DNA of 56,638 bases from a virus (IMGVR_UViG_3300042402_004196:1-56638), one strand, 5' to 3'; counted from the stretch's first letter, positions 9,701 to 18,767 are shown. Numbers and translations are program-made. Notes: generated by a model not told the origin, from the letters alone.

Positions 9701-10508
9701 TGTGGCTTTTAGAAATTGTACAACACTTACAACAGTAAACAATATGGATTTGTGGGATACATCTTCTGTTATAGATATGAATAATATGTTCCAGAATTGT
9801 TTTGTGTTTAATCAACCAATTGGAACTTGGGATACATCTTCTGTTCAGTTTATGAGTAACATGTTTTCAGCTGCAAATTTATTTAACCAACCAATTGGAA
9901 CTTGGAATACATCTTCTGTTACAAATATGACTGGTATGTTTAATAATGCAACATTGTTTAACCAACCAATTGGAACTTGGAATACTTCATCTGTTTTACT
10001 TATGAATGTTATGTTTTTAAATGCAACATCATTTAACCAACCAATTGGAGCTTGGAATACATCTTCTGTTATGGATATGAATGGTATGTTTAATAATGCA
10101 ACATTGTTTAACCAACCAATTGGAACTTGGAATACATCTTCTGTTATAAATATGTCTAGTATGTTTAATAATGCAACATTGTTTAACCAACCAATTGGAA
10201 CTTGGAATACTTCATCTGTTTTACTTATGAATAGTATGTTTAATGGTGCAACATCATTTAATCAGGATTTAGGTACTTGGAATGTAACATCTTTGGCTGC
10301 TGCCTCAAATATGTTCTTTGGTGTAACACTTTCAACACCAAATTATAATTCGTTACTTAATGGTTGGGCGTCATATGGTGGTGCATTACAATTTAGTGTT
10401 CTATTTGATGGTGGTAATTCTGTATATACAATTGCAACAGCAGGTGCGTCAAGAGGGTTTTTAACAACAACAAAATTTTGGACAATCACTGATGGTGGTG
10501 GAATTTAA
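6768..10508 (+). CDS. large DUF285-repeat adhesin with Pro-Thr stalks
   Basis: This 1246-residue protein begins with a small domain (1-75), a Pro-Thr stalk (about 76-91), a second Cys-containing domain, and a second stalk (about 163-177). Three similar modules follow, each starting with a PKD-like beta domain (V-D-W-G-D-x-x-x-D, then W-N-D-P, H-T-Y, P-G-x-Y) and then DUF285 repeats. The repeats are 25 residues long (M-F[18 protein letters not shown]), at least seven in the last module. DUF285 is known from BspA-like surface proteins of Bacteroidota and Mycoplasma. A receptor-binding side fibre is likely. It has no signal peptide, consistent with a phage structural protein. Confidence 0.75.
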   Translation: MSQQITITGATGIGPYQVQVCDITYTTCVTVTGSTNIPPTFTFDVPPPFEDVSSLLVILTDSTGCDYFEYFGCPPTPTPTPTPTVTPTPTPTYLCYCITAENITTNNGYFDYTDCSGNQVTNVLIPSGVTYFTCGIHPTNEINVRTTVGGFCDSNQSCPTPSCTPTPTNTPTPTPTNRGRYKSLHRTTNTSTGSSGATQLKLPLEPTGNYAFTVFWGDASSDVITAWNDPATTHTYAAPGDYLVEIDGTIEGWRYNNTGDRKKILSVSDWGILKFGNNGDYFYGCSNLTLNSVNDTPDISLTTNMSQAFRECSSLSSFNNLNSWSTSNTNDMSYMFSFCPLFNQNIGSWDVSNVTTMQGMFYDATLFNQDISTWNTQSLDDTSYMFSDSTNFNQDISTWITSGVTNMSGMFSDAISFDQPIGTWDVTNVNLMSYMFQGADSFDQDLGSWNVINTYDMSGMFDGIALSTQNYDSILQNWALLSPLQPNVIFDGGNSQYSVSSLSAITELTLFPNYWVITNGGQSRFESTWNTSNTSGGSSLANQVQLPLELSGTYNFFVDWGDGNSDTITVWNDPATLHTYTTPGIYTIKIYGQIEGWRFNITSDRLKILSIQSWGSDFRLGNNNGYFFGCTNLDLSGVSDILNLTGTLDMSSTFRGCASLTTVNNMNLWNTSSVTTMVGLFRLATSFNQPIGTWDTSSVTSMVSLFNSATSFNQPIGTWDTSSVNDMNNMFNSATSFDQDLGTWDTSSVTNMSGMFNGATSFDQDLGTWNVTSLTNCTNMFLGVTLSTLNYDSLLIGWASYGTLLQTFVPFDGGNSQYTPGISGPSRLFLDDPLPLGRDWIITDGGPIPTSFVSTWNTSNTSGGSSLANQVQLPLEISGVYNFVVDWGDSTTDTITVWNDPLTLHTYGAPGTYTITITGQIEGFRFNNTGDRDKILSVTSWGPDFRLGNSSGYFWGCSNLDLSGVLDVLDLTGTLSLTVAFRNCTTLTTVNNMDLWDTSSVIDMNNMFQNCFVFNQPIGTWDTSSVQFMSNMFSAANLFNQPIGTWNTSSVTNMTGMFNNATLFNQPIGTWNTSSVLLMNVMFLNATSFNQPIGAWNTSSVMDMNGMFNNATLFNQPIGTWNTSSVINMSSMFNNATLFNQPIGTWNTSSVLLMNSMFNGATSFNQDLGTWNVTSLAAASNMFFGVTLSTPNYNSLLNGWASYGGALQFSVLFDGGNSVYTIATAGASRGFLTTTKFWTITDGGGI
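9786..10310 (+). repeat. 75-bp tandem repeats (DUF285 units)
   Basis: Seven consecutive 75-base units each begin with ATGTT and encode M-F-x(23). Several are nearly identical over 50 or more bases (for example units from 9936, 10086 and 10161), so copy number could change by slippage or recombination without breaking the frame. Confidence 0.85.
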
Positions 10509-10554
10509 TATTTAATTTTTAATATCATCTTTTATCATTTTATAAAAAAATAAA

Positions 10555-11799
10555 ATGAGTACAATCTTTGTTCAAATTGCATCTTTTAGGGATCCCCAAC
10601 TTAATCCAACAATTAAAGATATGTTGGAAAACGCAAAATACCCAGAAAATTTAAGAATAGGAATTTGTAATCAATATAATCCGGAAGACGATTTTAATCT
10701 TGATGAATATAAAGATGATGAAAGATTTAGAATTGATGATATAATTGACACAGATTCAAAAGGTGTTTGTTGGGCTAGACATATGGTTCAACAAAGATAT
10801 AGTGGAGAGACTTATACATTACAGATTGATTCTCATATGAGATTTGTAAAAAACTGGGACGAAGAAATGATCCAGATGATTAAGGACCTACAAGATAAAG
10901 GTTATAAAAAACCATTACTAACAGGTTATGTTTCATCATTTGATCCGGATAACGATCCAAAAGGAAGAACACAGGAACCATGGAGAATGACATTTGATAG
11001 ATTTACACCGGAAGGTTGTGTTTTCTTTTTACCTGAAACAATACCTGGATGGAAAGAATTAAAGGAGCCAATAACCGCAAGATTTTATTCGGCACACTTT
11101 TGTTTTACATTAGGACAGTTTGCAACTGAAGTACAACACGATCCAAATTATTATTTTCACGGAGAAGAAATTTCAATTGCTGTTAGATCATATACACATG
11201 GTTATGATTTATTTCATCCACACAAAGTTTTGATCTGGCATGAATATACAAGAAAAAATAGAACAAAGCATTGGGATGTTGATAAGGAGTGGTTTAAAAA
11301 GAATGACGCATCACATAAAAGAAATAGAGAATTACTTGGCGTTGACGGAGAAACATTTTCTGGTGATACAAGTTTTTATTATGGAACAGAAAGAACAATC
11401 AAGGATTATGAAAAGTATTCCGGAATTTTATTTGAGAGAAGGGCCGTACAACAATACACCGTAGATAAAAAATACGCACCAAATCCATATGAATTTAAAG
11501 ATGAGGTAGAATGGAAAGAAAGTTTTCTTTCAATATTCAAACACTGTATTGATTTATCTTTTGATATGGTTCCAGAAACAGATTATGATTTTTGGGTTGT
11601 AGCTTTTCATAACGATAAAGATGAAACATTATTTAGAAGAGATGCTGACCCGACTGAAATTTCAATGATGATGAAGGATCCGGATCGTTATTGTAAAATA
11701 TGGAGAGAATTTAATACTACTGAAAAACCTAAATATTGGGTGGTATGGCCACACAGTGTGTCAAAGGGGTGGAGAGATAGAATAACAGGTAATTTGTAA
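10555..11799 (+). CDS. GlcNAc-transferase family glycosyltransferase (Skp1-GnT-like)
   Basis: The 414-residue protein matches the pattern of the GlcNAc family (PF11397). It opens with I-F-V-Q-I-A-S-F-R-D-P, then G-V-C-W-A-R-H and L-Q-I-D-S-H-M-R-F near residues 91-99, in which D-S-H stands for the DxD/DxH metal site. F-H-G-E-E-I-S-I-A near 200 is also typical. In eukaryotes this family adds GlcNAc to hydroxyproline of Skp1, and bacterial and phage members are uncharacterised. The C-terminal 110 residues (about 300-414) form an extra domain I do not recognise. It lies directly after two Pro-Thr-rich adhesins. Confidence 0.75.
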   Translation: MSTIFVQIASFRDPQLNPTIKDMLENAKYPENLRIGICNQYNPEDDFNLDEYKDDERFRIDDIIDTDSKGVCWARHMVQQRYSGETYTLQIDSHMRFVKNWDEEMIQMIKDLQDKGYKKPLLTGYVSSFDPDNDPKGRTQEPWRMTFDRFTPEGCVFFLPETIPGWKELKEPITARFYSAHFCFTLGQFATEVQHDPNYYFHGEEISIAVRSYTHGYDLFHPHKVLIWHEYTRKNRTKHWDVDKEWFKKNDASHKRNRELLGVDGETFSGDTSFYYGTERTIKDYEKYSGILFERRAVQQYTVDKKYAPNPYEFKDEVEWKESFLSIFKHCIDLSFDMVPETDYDFWVVAFHNDKDETLFRRDADPTEISMMMKDPDRYCKIWREFNTTEKPKYWVVWPHSVSKGWRDRITGNL

Positions 11800-11803
11800 G
11801 AAC

Positions 11804-12511
11804 ATGGAATATGCGTTTGCCACTTTTTGTTTTGGTGATAGATATCAAAAACAAACTAATAGATTAATTGAGAGTTTAGAAAAAACTAACATTAAAAAAG
11901 AAATTTTTGTTATTACAGATGATGAAAGTAAAATAAAAAACTTGCCTTGGGTCAAAGTAAAAAACATAAAAGAATATAATCCTAATTATTTAAATTACGC
12001 TAAAAATTATTTTGATTTTGATTTTTCGGTAAAAAGATATGTTTTAAGATTTGCTTTAGAAAATAATCAAACTAACATAATTTTAATTGATACGGATGTT
12101 ATTACTGGACCATCGTTCTCAGATTTAAACATAAAAAATGCTTTTATTACAAACCATATAATTGGTCCGGTTGTTTATGAGTACGAAAAAGAAGTAATAT
12201 CAAGTTCAAAATTAGGTAAAAGACTTAACCACTATGAAAAAATATTTGGTGTAGATTTAAATAAAACCGGTATGTGGATGCCGGAAGACTGTATTCAATT
12301 TCTAAGTATAGAAAAAAATATTTTTGGTAAATTTTTAGATACTTGGGATAAATGTATTGAAATAAAATATAAAGATAGGTTACCAAATGTTCCTGCTGGA
12401 AATATAGATGAAATGTGTTTTTCGGCTTTATTACATGGTATTGGGGTTGGTAATAACTCAGATAAATCGGTTAATATATTAACCGCTAATCACGATATTT
12501 GGTATAGATGA
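11804..12511 (+). CDS. GT-A-like glycosyltransferase
   Basis: The 235-residue protein has a GT-A pattern: F-A-T-F-C-F-G-D near the start, an I-L-I-D-T-D-V-I segment at about 91-98 carrying the DxD motif, and a D-E-M-C-F-S segment near 204 that could be the acceptor-side acid. It has no membrane segment. It starts 4 bases after the preceding stop and ends in an ATGA overlap with the next gene, so it is part of one translational unit with both. The substrate cannot be assigned. Confidence 0.55.
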   Translation: MEYAFATFCFGDRYQKQTNRLIESLEKTNIKKEIFVITDDESKIKNLPWVKVKNIKEYNPNYLNYAKNYFDFDFSVKRYVLRFALENNQTNIILIDTDVITGPSFSDLNIKNAFITNHIIGPVVYEYEKEVISSSKLGKRLNHYEKIFGVDLNKTGMWMPEDCIQFLSIEKNIFGKFLDTWDKCIEIKYKDRLPNVPAGNIDEMCFSALLHGIGVGNNSDKSVNILTANHDIWYR

Positions 12512-14172
12512 TCACATTAGTTACAGGTTTATGGGACATAGGTAGAGGTGAGTTATCGGATGGTTGGTCACGATCATACGAACATTATCTTGATAAGTTT
12601 TCACAATTGTTAAAAGTAGAAAACAATATGATAATTTTTGGAGACAAAAGGTTAAAAGAATTTGTTTTCCAACACAGAGAAGAACATAACACACAATTTA
12701 TTTTAAGAGAATTATCTTGGTTTAAGAATAATGAATTTTATCCTCTAATACAAAAGATAAGAACAAATCCATCTTGGTATAATCAAGTAGGTTGGTTAAA
12801 AGAATCAACACAAGCTCGTCTTGAGATGTATAACCCACTTGTAATGTCAAAGATGTTTTTATTACATGACGCAAAACTTCTTGATAGATTTGATTCAAAA
12901 TTAATGTACTGGATTGATGCTGGACTTACAAATACGGTTCATCCGGGATATTTTACTCACGATAAAGTTTTAGATAAGATAGAAAAAAAGTTTAACAAGT
13001 TTACATTTGTATGTTTTCCATATGATGCTCACACCGAGGTTCATGGGTTTGATTATAAAAAGATGTGTGAGTTGTCCGGAAAAGACACAAAGATCGTTAC
13101 CCGTGGGGGATTTTTTGGTGGAGATAAAGATTCAATCTCACAGATGAATGTTCTTTATTATGATTTAATGTCATCAACATTAAAGTCCGGATATATGGGA
13201 ACAGAAGAATCTTTATTTACAATTCTTCTATATCAAAACCCATCACTTATTGATTACTGTGAAATTGAATCAAATGGATTGGTATACAAATTTTTTGAGG
13301 ATATTAAAAACAATACTGTTGTATTAAAAAACGAAGGAAAGAAAGTTGTAACAAATTATAATGGAGATGTTGGTTTATATGTAATCACATTTAACTCACC
13401 AAAACAATTTGAAACTTTAATAAAATCAATGTTGGATTATGATTCAAACTTTATTCATAAAACAAAAAAGTTTTTACTTGATAATTCAACCGATCTTTCA
13501 ACAACACCAAGGTATAGAGAACTATGTGATGAATACAGATTCCAACATATAAAGAAAAATAATATTGGGATAACTGGTGGTAGAGTTTTTATTGCCGATC
13601 ACTTTGATAAACAAGATGACCTTTATTCTTATTTTTTCTTTGAGGATGACATGGAATTTTATAATGGAAAAGATATAACTTGTAAAAATGGTTTTGTAAG
13701 AAAGATTGATAACCTGTTTGACAAATCAATTGAGATTATTAAAAAAGAAAACTTTGATTATTTAAAGTTAAACTTTACCGAATTTTACGGATCACACAAC
13801 AAACAATGGGCGTGGTATAATGTTCCTCAAGAATTTAGAGAAAAACATTGGCCCGATAACCCAAAACTTCCAAAACAAGGTCTTGATCCTTATTCACCAA
13901 ACCTGGAGTTTAAACATATAAAATCACATAAAGGATTACCATATGTTTCTGGTGAAATATATTTATCCAACTGGCCAATTCTTATGACAAAAGAAGGAAA
14001 TTATAATTGTTATATTAAAACAAAATTCCAACATCCTTATGAACAAACGGTGATGTCTCATTGCTATCAAGAAATGGTAAAAGGAAATATTAAACCCGGA
14101 TTACTACTTACAACACCAACAGAACATAACCGTTTTGATTTTTATGAAGGTTCGTTAAGAAAAGAATGTTAG
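12508..14172 (+). CDS. two-domain glycosyltransferase (HtrL/YibB-like plus GT2-like)
   Basis: The N-terminal half (about 1-280) resembles the HtrL/YibB (WlaTC) family: V-T-G-L-W-D-I-G-R-G at 4-13, the conserved Y-N-P-L-V-M-S-K segment and Y-W-I-D-A-G-L. The C-terminal half (about 290-554) looks like a GT2-type transferase with V-I-T-F-N-S-P-K at its start and an F-F-E-D-D-M acidic motif near 380. It is 554 residues long, far longer than YibB alone. Two domains in one chain suggest sequential sugar additions. The start is fixed by the ATGA overlap with the previous stop. Confidence 0.62.
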   Translation: MITLVTGLWDIGRGELSDGWSRSYEHYLDKFSQLLKVENNMIIFGDKRLKEFVFQHREEHNTQFILRELSWFKNNEFYPLIQKIRTNPSWYNQVGWLKESTQARLEMYNPLVMSKMFLLHDAKLLDRFDSKLMYWIDAGLTNTVHPGYFTHDKVLDKIEKKFNKFTFVCFPYDAHTEVHGFDYKKMCELSGKDTKIVTRGGFFGGDKDSISQMNVLYYDLMSSTLKSGYMGTEESLFTILLYQNPSLIDYCEIESNGLVYKFFEDIKNNTVVLKNEGKKVVTNYNGDVGLYVITFNSPKQFETLIKSMLDYDSNFIHKTKKFLLDNSTDLSTTPRYRELCDEYRFQHIKKNNIGITGGRVFIADHFDKQDDLYSYFFFEDDMEFYNGKDITCKNGFVRKIDNLFDKSIEIIKKENFDYLKLNFTEFYGSHNKQWAWYNVPQEFREKHWPDNPKLPKQGLDPYSPNLEFKHIKSHKGLPYVSGEIYLSNWPILMTKEGNYNCYIKTKFQHPYEQTVMSHCYQEMVKGNIKPGLLLTTPTEHNRFDFYEGSLRKEC

Positions 14173-14178
14173 TCGCTA

Positions 14179-14186
14179 TATTTATA
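14179..14186 (+). promoter_or_regulatory. TATTTATA motif before fibre genes
   Basis: The 5' T is 21 bases before the ATG at 14200, and the motif begins shortly after the stop of the glycosyltransferase gene. Member of the recurrent TATTTAT(A/C) family. Confidence 0.45.
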
Positions 14187-14199
14187 GTAAAAACATTTA

Positions 14200-14661
14200 A
14201 TGGAATTTTTCATCAAAAAAAATGCAACACTTCCTGTTTTAAAAATGCAAGTTGTTAAAGACGGACGCAGTGATTATAATAATTTCATGGATTTTATTGA
14301 GGAGTCTGCAATATTTTTTTCTATGACTGACATAGAAACCGGTATTCCAAAGATTGTTACAAGACCGGCAGGATTTGTAAAAAAAGAATTAATGGATCCA
14401 AATGCACCATTTGAGTATTATGTTTACTACCAATTTCAATCAAAAGACACAAGAAAAGTTGGTAGATATGAAGGTCAGTTTCTTTTAAGAAATAACGATG
14501 GTGTTTTAATTCTTCCAATAAGAGATAAACTATTTATAAACATACAGGAAAGTTTCATAGCTGATGATCTTCCGTATGAAAGTTGTTATGTTTCAGAATT
14601 TCCTTGTTGTTTAAAAACACCTGTGATTCCAGTAACAACAACTACAACAACAATAATTTAA
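14200..14661 (+). CDS. putative fibre adaptor protein (BppU N-domain-like)
   Basis: The 153-residue protein has a beta-rich pattern with R-Y-E-G-Q-F-L-L-R, a D-G-V-L-I-L-P-I turn and L-F-I-N-I-Q, reminiscent of the N-terminal domain of baseplate upper proteins (BppU). The end is a poly-threonine tail. It has no enzyme motif or signal peptide. It comes directly before two beta-roll fibres in the same short transcription unit, which points to an adaptor or collar for those fibres. The family assignment is tentative. Confidence 0.4.
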   Translation: MEFFIKKNATLPVLKMQVVKDGRSDYNNFMDFIEESAIFFSMTDIETGIPKIVTRPAGFVKKELMDPNAPFEYYVYYQFQSKDTRKVGRYEGQFLLRNNDGVLILPIRDKLFINIQESFIADDLPYESCYVSEFPCCLKTPVIPVTTTTTTII

Positions 14662-14669
14662 AATAAAAA

Positions 14670-14822
14670 ATGGCAAATAAAAGAATATCACAATTACCTT
14701 ATGTTGGAAACACAGGTTACACCGTAAATGACATAATGCCAATTGTAAACTACTTGGGTGTTACAAGTGGAACAACAAAACATACACCAATATCAGATCT
14801 TAAAAGTTATATTTTAAGTGGT
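14670..14822 (+). repeat. direct repeat of fibre 5' end, copy 1
   Basis: These 51 codons are nearly identical to 16503-16655, with one amino-acid change (Ile41 to Leu). They encode the N-terminal attachment segment beginning M-A-N-K-R-I-S-Q-L-P. The copies lie 1833 bases apart. Confidence 0.9.
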
Positions 14823-16466
14823 GTGACTTCTTTATATGAAGTTGGTTCTGGTGCTGGTTCAACACAAAGAATCGGTCTTAATAATGATGCTAGTGGAGAT
14901 TGTTCTGTTATTAGTGGTGGACAAAATAATACGGCAAGCTCATCTTATTCAACCGTTGGTGGTGGTGTTGGTAATACGTCTATCGGTAAATATTCAACGG
15001 CATCTGGTGGTTTTTACAACTCAGCTGAAGGGTTTTACTCAGCTGTAAGTGGTGGTCGACAAAATATTGCAAATTGTGATTATTCAACAATTAATGGTGG
15101 TAGAGCTAATACAACACTTGGATGTTACACAACAATTGGTGGTGGGGCTTCAAATAAAACATCTTGTGATAATTCAACGGTAAGTGGTGGCTACAATAAT
15201 AAATCATTAAGGCCAAATTCAAATATTGGTGGGGGTATTAATAATATAAACTTTGGTGATTCATCTGTTATAAGTGGTGGGGATTCAAACGAAATTGGTC
15301 AAGGTGCCGGTTTATCTGGGACTATTTTAGCTGTTAAATTAATAAGTTATACTGGTACCGGAGTTTCTGACGGTGTTTATACCTCAAACGGAACAACAGG
15401 TAGTGGGACAGGCGCAGTTTTTGAAATTACTTTTAGATCAAATAAACCAACGGTTACCGCAATACTTAACGGTGGGTCAAATTATATTGTTGGTGACGAT
15501 GTTGTTTTACTAGGGTCAGATTTCACATTCGGTACAACACCCCAAAATGACATAATTTTAGATGTCTCAGCTGTATCAACAGCAATACCAGGAATTAGTG
15601 ATGTTATTGGTGGTGGACAATTAAACACAATTACAAGTTGTTTTAGTTTTATTGGTGGTGGTGCAAATAATACATCATTTGATTGTAATTTTACATTCAT
15701 TGGTGGTGGTGTAAACAACACAATAAATTCTTGTTGCTCAACAATTGTTGGTGGTGACACAAATAGAATAGTTGGGTCGTCAACAAGTTCAATAATTGGT
15801 GGCGGTACACAAAATATAATATTAAACAACTCAAATAACTCTTTTATTGGTGGTGGTATTTCAAATACCAGTAATAATGCTTGTTCATTTATTGGTGGTG
15901 GAAATAATAATTACACAACCGGATTTAACAATGTAATTGGTGGTGGATACTTTAATTCAACATGTTCATGTTACTCTTTTGTTGGTGGTGGTGGTTCAAA
16001 TGGTGCTTTAGGTGGTCACTCAGTTGTTGTTGGAGGTGTTGGAAATGGTTCATCAAATAGTGCGTCAGTTGTTGTTGGGGGCTCTTCTAACCGAGCAACA
16101 GGTACTTGGTCATTTGTTGGTGGTGGTCAGTCTAATACTTCATTTAGTCAACATTCATTTGTTGGTGGTGGGTTTCTAAATACAGCAAGTGGTTATAGAT
16201 CAACAATTGTTGGTGGTGGTGGATCTTGTGATGCGTTATCAAATAAAACAGTTGGTAATAGATCGGGTATTTTAGGTGGATTTAGTAATATAGTTCTTCA
16301 CGATTGTTCATTTATTGTTGGTCAAAGTATTACAACATCATGTCCAAATACAACATATGTCAATTGTTTAAATATTGTGAGTTTACCAACAGAAGCAAGT
16401 TTACCTCTTCCAACAGGAACATTATATAGATGTACATCGGATAATTCAATTTATTCGGTACCATAA
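14670..16466 (+). CDS. beta-roll tail fibre protein, paralogue 2
   Basis: The 598-residue protein starts with a conserved attachment segment (1-51, shared with the next gene). Beta-roll repeats of 14-16 residues (S-G-G-x-N-N-x-x-x-x-x-x-S-T) follow. A non-repeat insertion lies at about 215-300, then more repeats dominated by F-I-G-G-G-x-N-N and V-V-G-G. The C-terminal cap has H-D-C-S-F-I-V-G and N-C-L as in the other fibres. The repeats predict a rod-like trimer. It is shorter than its neighbour, and its middle repeats differ in sequence (F-I-G-G-G rather than S-T-I-S-G-G). It probably forms an alternative or stacked fibre. Confidence 0.78.
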   Translation: MANKRISQLPYVGNTGYTVNDIMPIVNYLGVTSGTTKHTPISDLKSYILSGVTSLYEVGSGAGSTQRIGLNNDASGDCSVISGGQNNTASSSYSTVGGGVGNTSIGKYSTASGGFYNSAEGFYSAVSGGRQNIANCDYSTINGGRANTTLGCYTTIGGGASNKTSCDNSTVSGGYNNKSLRPNSNIGGGINNINFGDSSVISGGDSNEIGQGAGLSGTILAVKLISYTGTGVSDGVYTSNGTTGSGTGAVFEITFRSNKPTVTAILNGGSNYIVGDDVVLLGSDFTFGTTPQNDIILDVSAVSTAIPGISDVIGGGQLNTITSCFSFIGGGANNTSFDCNFTFIGGGVNNTINSCCSTIVGGDTNRIVGSSTSSIIGGGTQNIILNNSNNSFIGGGISNTSNNACSFIGGGNNNYTTGFNNVIGGGYFNSTCSCYSFVGGGGSNGALGGHSVVVGGVGNGSSNSASVVVGGSSNRATGTWSFVGGGQSNTSFSQHSFVGGGFLNTASGYRSTIVGGGGSCDALSNKTVGNRSGILGGFSNIVLHDCSFIVGQSITTSCPNTTYVNCLNIVSLPTEASLPLPTGTLYRCTSDNSIYSVP

Positions 16467-16480
16467 TTAAAACTAAAACA

Positions 16481-16488
16481 TATTTACA
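16481..16488 (+). promoter_or_regulatory. TATTTACA, variant of the upstream motif
   Basis: One base differs from the TATTTAT(A/C) consensus. The 5' T is 22 bases before the ATG at 16503, close to the 20-21 spacing of the other copies. Confidence 0.3.
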
Positions 16489-16502
16489 AATAAAAATAAA
16501 AA

Positions 16503-16655
16503 ATGGCAAATAAAAGAATATCACAATTACCTTATGTTGGAAACACAGGTTACACCGTAAATGACATAATGCCAATTGTAAACTACTTGGGTGTTACAAG
16601 TGGAACAACAAAACACACACCATTATCAGATCTTAAAAGTTATATTTTAAGTGGG
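16503..16655 (+). repeat. direct repeat of fibre 5' end, copy 2
   Basis: Second copy of the 153-base segment at 14670-14822; see that entry. Confidence 0.9.
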
Positions 16656-18521
16656 ATAACAACCGGATCAACACAACTTTATGAAGTTGGTTCCGGAACA
16701 GACTCAACACAAAGAGTAGGTGTTAGCTCCGATGCTAGTGGGGATTATTCTGTTGTTGGCGGAGGTTCAGGTAACACATCAACAGCAACGGCATCAGTTG
16801 TAAGTGGCGGAGGTTTTAATACCTCAAGTGGTTTTGGTTCAACAATTGCTGGTGGAGGTTTTAACACTTCAAATAATACAGGATCAACAATAAGTGGTGG
16901 TTTTTGCAATACAACGGTTGGCGCGTTATCAACAATAGGTGGTGGTTTTAGTAACACAACAAGTGGCCAATCTTCAACAATAAGTGGTGGTGGTGGTAAA
17001 TTCGGAAATAAAGCAAGTGGCGACTCATCAACTATCGGTGGTGGTGGTGACAACACAACAAGTGGTGTTTATTCAACGATAGGTGGTGGAAGTTTTAATA
17101 CTTCAAGTGGTATTCTTTCAACGATAGGTGGTGGTGCAAATAACACATCAAGTGGAAATTATTCTTTTGTTGGTGGAGGATTTAGAAATACTACATCAAA
17201 TTACTACGCAACAATAGGTGGAGGACGACAAAATACATCAAGTGGATATTTTTCAACCGTAAGTGGTGGGTATTTTAACACAGCAACTAATTATACCTCA
17301 ACTGTAAGTGGTGGACGGTATAATACAGCAAGTGGTTGTTACTCAACTGTAGGTGGTGGACAATGTAATAAAACAGCAACAATAATTAATACAATTAGTG
17401 GTTATTATAATGCAACATATAGTGGAGTAATATCTGGAACATACACCGTTAGTCCTTCATCAACAAGTTCTGGTTATGGTACTGGATCCTCATTTAATAT
17501 TGGTTTATTTTATAACACAATTAGTGCATATAATTCTCCAACATATGCCGGTTCAACTGTCAGTGGATATTATGGTCCTTTTGCACCAACAAGTGCGGGA
17601 ATACCTGGCGGATCTGGTTCACAATTTAGTTTTAATTTCTCACCAGCAGGAACATTATCAGGTGTTTATATAAATAATGGTGGTCAAAATTATACAAATG
17701 GAGACACACTTACATTTAACGGAACTTTATTTGGTGGGGGATCAGGAACGGATGATGTAACTATAGGAATAACAACATCAACATATTTTAATATAGCATT
17801 AAACAATGGTGGTCAAAATTATACAAATGGAGACACACTTACTTTTAATGGGACTTTATTTGGTGGCCTTAACCCTACTGACAATGTTGTTTTTCAAGTA
17901 ACTACTTTTTCAGATGGTCAATTATCAACTGTTGGTGGAGGACAATGCAACACATCAAATGGTAAAAATTCGACCGTAAGTGGTGGATTTGGAAATACAT
18001 CAAGTTGTTGTTACTCAACAGTAAGTGGCGGACGATCTAACACATCAAGTGGATATTATTCAACAATAAGTGGCGGACGATCTAACACATCAAGTTGTAT
18101 TTCCTCAACTGTAAGTGGAGGACGAAATAACACATCAAGCGCAACTTATTCAACCATAAGTGGTGGATATGGAAACAAATCAATTGAGGGTTTTTCAACC
18201 GTAGGTGGTGGACGACTAAACACATCAAGTGGAGATTGTTCAACCATAAGTGGTGGATATGGAAACAAATCAATTGGGTGTAGTTCAACAATAAGTGGTG
18301 GTATTTATAACACATCAATAAATGGTTGTTCGGCAATACTTGGAGGTCGATGTAATACAGCACAGCACGATTGTTCATTTATTGTTGGTAGCGGAATTTT
18401 TAGTACCGCAGCAAATACAACTCACGTAAACTGTCTACACTTTAGTAACATACCAACAAGCTCAGCTGGTCTTGCACCAGGAACTGTATGGAGTAACGGA
18501 GGAGTATTAAATATAGCGTAA
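16503..18521 (+). CDS. beta-roll tail fibre protein, paralogue 3
   Basis: The 672-residue protein has the same 51-residue N-terminus as the preceding fibre. About twenty beta-roll repeats (S-T-I-S-G-G, N-T-S-S-G) follow, then a non-repeat domain (about 300-475), more repeats, and a C-terminal cap close to that of the first fibre. The inserted domain holds two copies of N-G-G-Q-N-Y-T-N-G-D-T-L. Ser, Thr and Gly make up most of the chain. With two near-identical N-termini in tandem and interchangeable C-terminal caps, the locus looks built by duplication and exchange. Confidence 0.8.
   Translation: MANKRISQLPYVGNTGYTVNDIMPIVNYLGVTSGTTKHTPLSDLKSYILSGITTGSTQLYEVGSGTDSTQRVGVSSDASGDYSVVGGGSGNTSTATASVVSGGGFNTSSGFGSTIAGGGFNTSNNTGSTISGGFCNTTVGALSTIGGGFSNTTSGQSSTISGGGGKFGNKASGDSSTIGGGGDNTTSGVYSTIGGGSFNTSSGILSTIGGGANNTSSGNYSFVGGGFRNTTSNYYATIGGGRQNTSSGYFSTVSGGYFNTATNYTSTVSGGRYNTASGCYSTVGGGQCNKTATIINTISGYYNATYSGVISGTYTVSPSSTSSGYGTGSSFNIGLFYNTISAYNSPTYAGSTVSGYYGPFAPTSAGIPGGSGSQFSFNFSPAGTLSGVYINNGGQNYTNGDTLTFNGTLFGGGSGTDDVTIGITTSTYFNIALNNGGQNYTNGDTLTFNGTLFGGLNPTDNVVFQVTTFSDGQLSTVGGGQCNTSNGKNSTVSGGFGNTSSCCYSTVSGGRSNTSSGYYSTISGGRSNTSSCISSTVSGGRNNTSSATYSTISGGYGNKSIEGFSTVGGGRLNTSSGDCSTISGGYGNKSIGCSSTISGGIYNTSINGCSAILGGRCNTAQHDCSFIVGSGIFSTAANTTHVNCLHFSNIPTSSAGLAPGTVWSNGGVLNIA
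17676..17842 (+). repeat. pair of 38-bp identical repeats inside fibre insert domain
   Basis: Bases 17676-17713 and 17805-17842 are identical (spacing 129 bases) and encode the N-G-G-Q-N-Y-T-N-G-D-T-L motif twice. A diverged copy occurs in the first fibre near 517-550. Confidence 0.85.
18318..18437 (+). repeat. fibre C-terminal cap repeat, copy 2
   Basis: Closely matches 1221-1340 over 120 bases; encodes the Cys-rich end of the fibre. Confidence 0.8.
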
Positions 18522-18544
18522 TAAATAAAAATAAAACAAAAAAA

Positions 18545-18727
18545 ATGGAAATCAAATTATTATTTAAGTATGAAGAACCAATTACAATTGGTGATCACAA
18601 AGTAAAAGCGATTAGACAAGTACCAAGAGGAATTAGATTCAGAACTGAAAATGGGCCAGTTCTTAAAGAGGTTGAATTTAAAGAAGTTTGGACTGAGCAA
18701 GAATTACACGCTTTATTGTTAAATTAA
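18545..18727 (+). CDS. hypothetical small protein
   Basis: The 60-residue product is rich in Lys and Glu (theoretical charge near neutral), with alternating beta-type residues at the start (E-I-K-L-L-F-K-Y) and a short C-terminal helix ending in L-H-A-L-L-L-N. No known motif is recognised. The ATG follows an A-rich leader of the type used elsewhere in this genome. The gene lies between the last fibre and a strong terminator, so it is the final cistron of the fibre unit. Confidence 0.6.
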   Translation: MEIKLLFKYEEPITIGDHKVKAIRQVPRGIRFRTENGPVLKEVEFKEVWTEQELHALLLN

Positions 18728-18739
18728 AAAATTAAACCC

Positions 18740-18767
18740 ACCCCAATTAAAAGTTGGGGTTTTTTAT
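18740..18767 (+). terminator. rho-independent terminator
   Basis: The stem ACCCCAA / TTGGGGT (18740-18746 with 18754-18760) has the same 7-base loop as the terminator at 1451, followed by six T. The 19-base core is identical to the first copy. Confidence 0.9.

Noticed and set aside
9786-10310. Regular 75-bp repeats as a possible CRISPR array
   Set aside because: Repeats are contiguous coding units without unique spacers and continue one long reading frame.
1509-14172. Glycosyltransferases as DNA glucosyltransferases for hydroxymethylcytosine
   Set aside because: They lack the AGT/BGT pattern, no hydroxymethylase gene is seen here, and they are tied to fibre genes.
1-18521. Fibre repeats as a diversity-generating retroelement target
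   Set aside because: No reverse transcriptase, template repeat or accessory gene is seen in the window.
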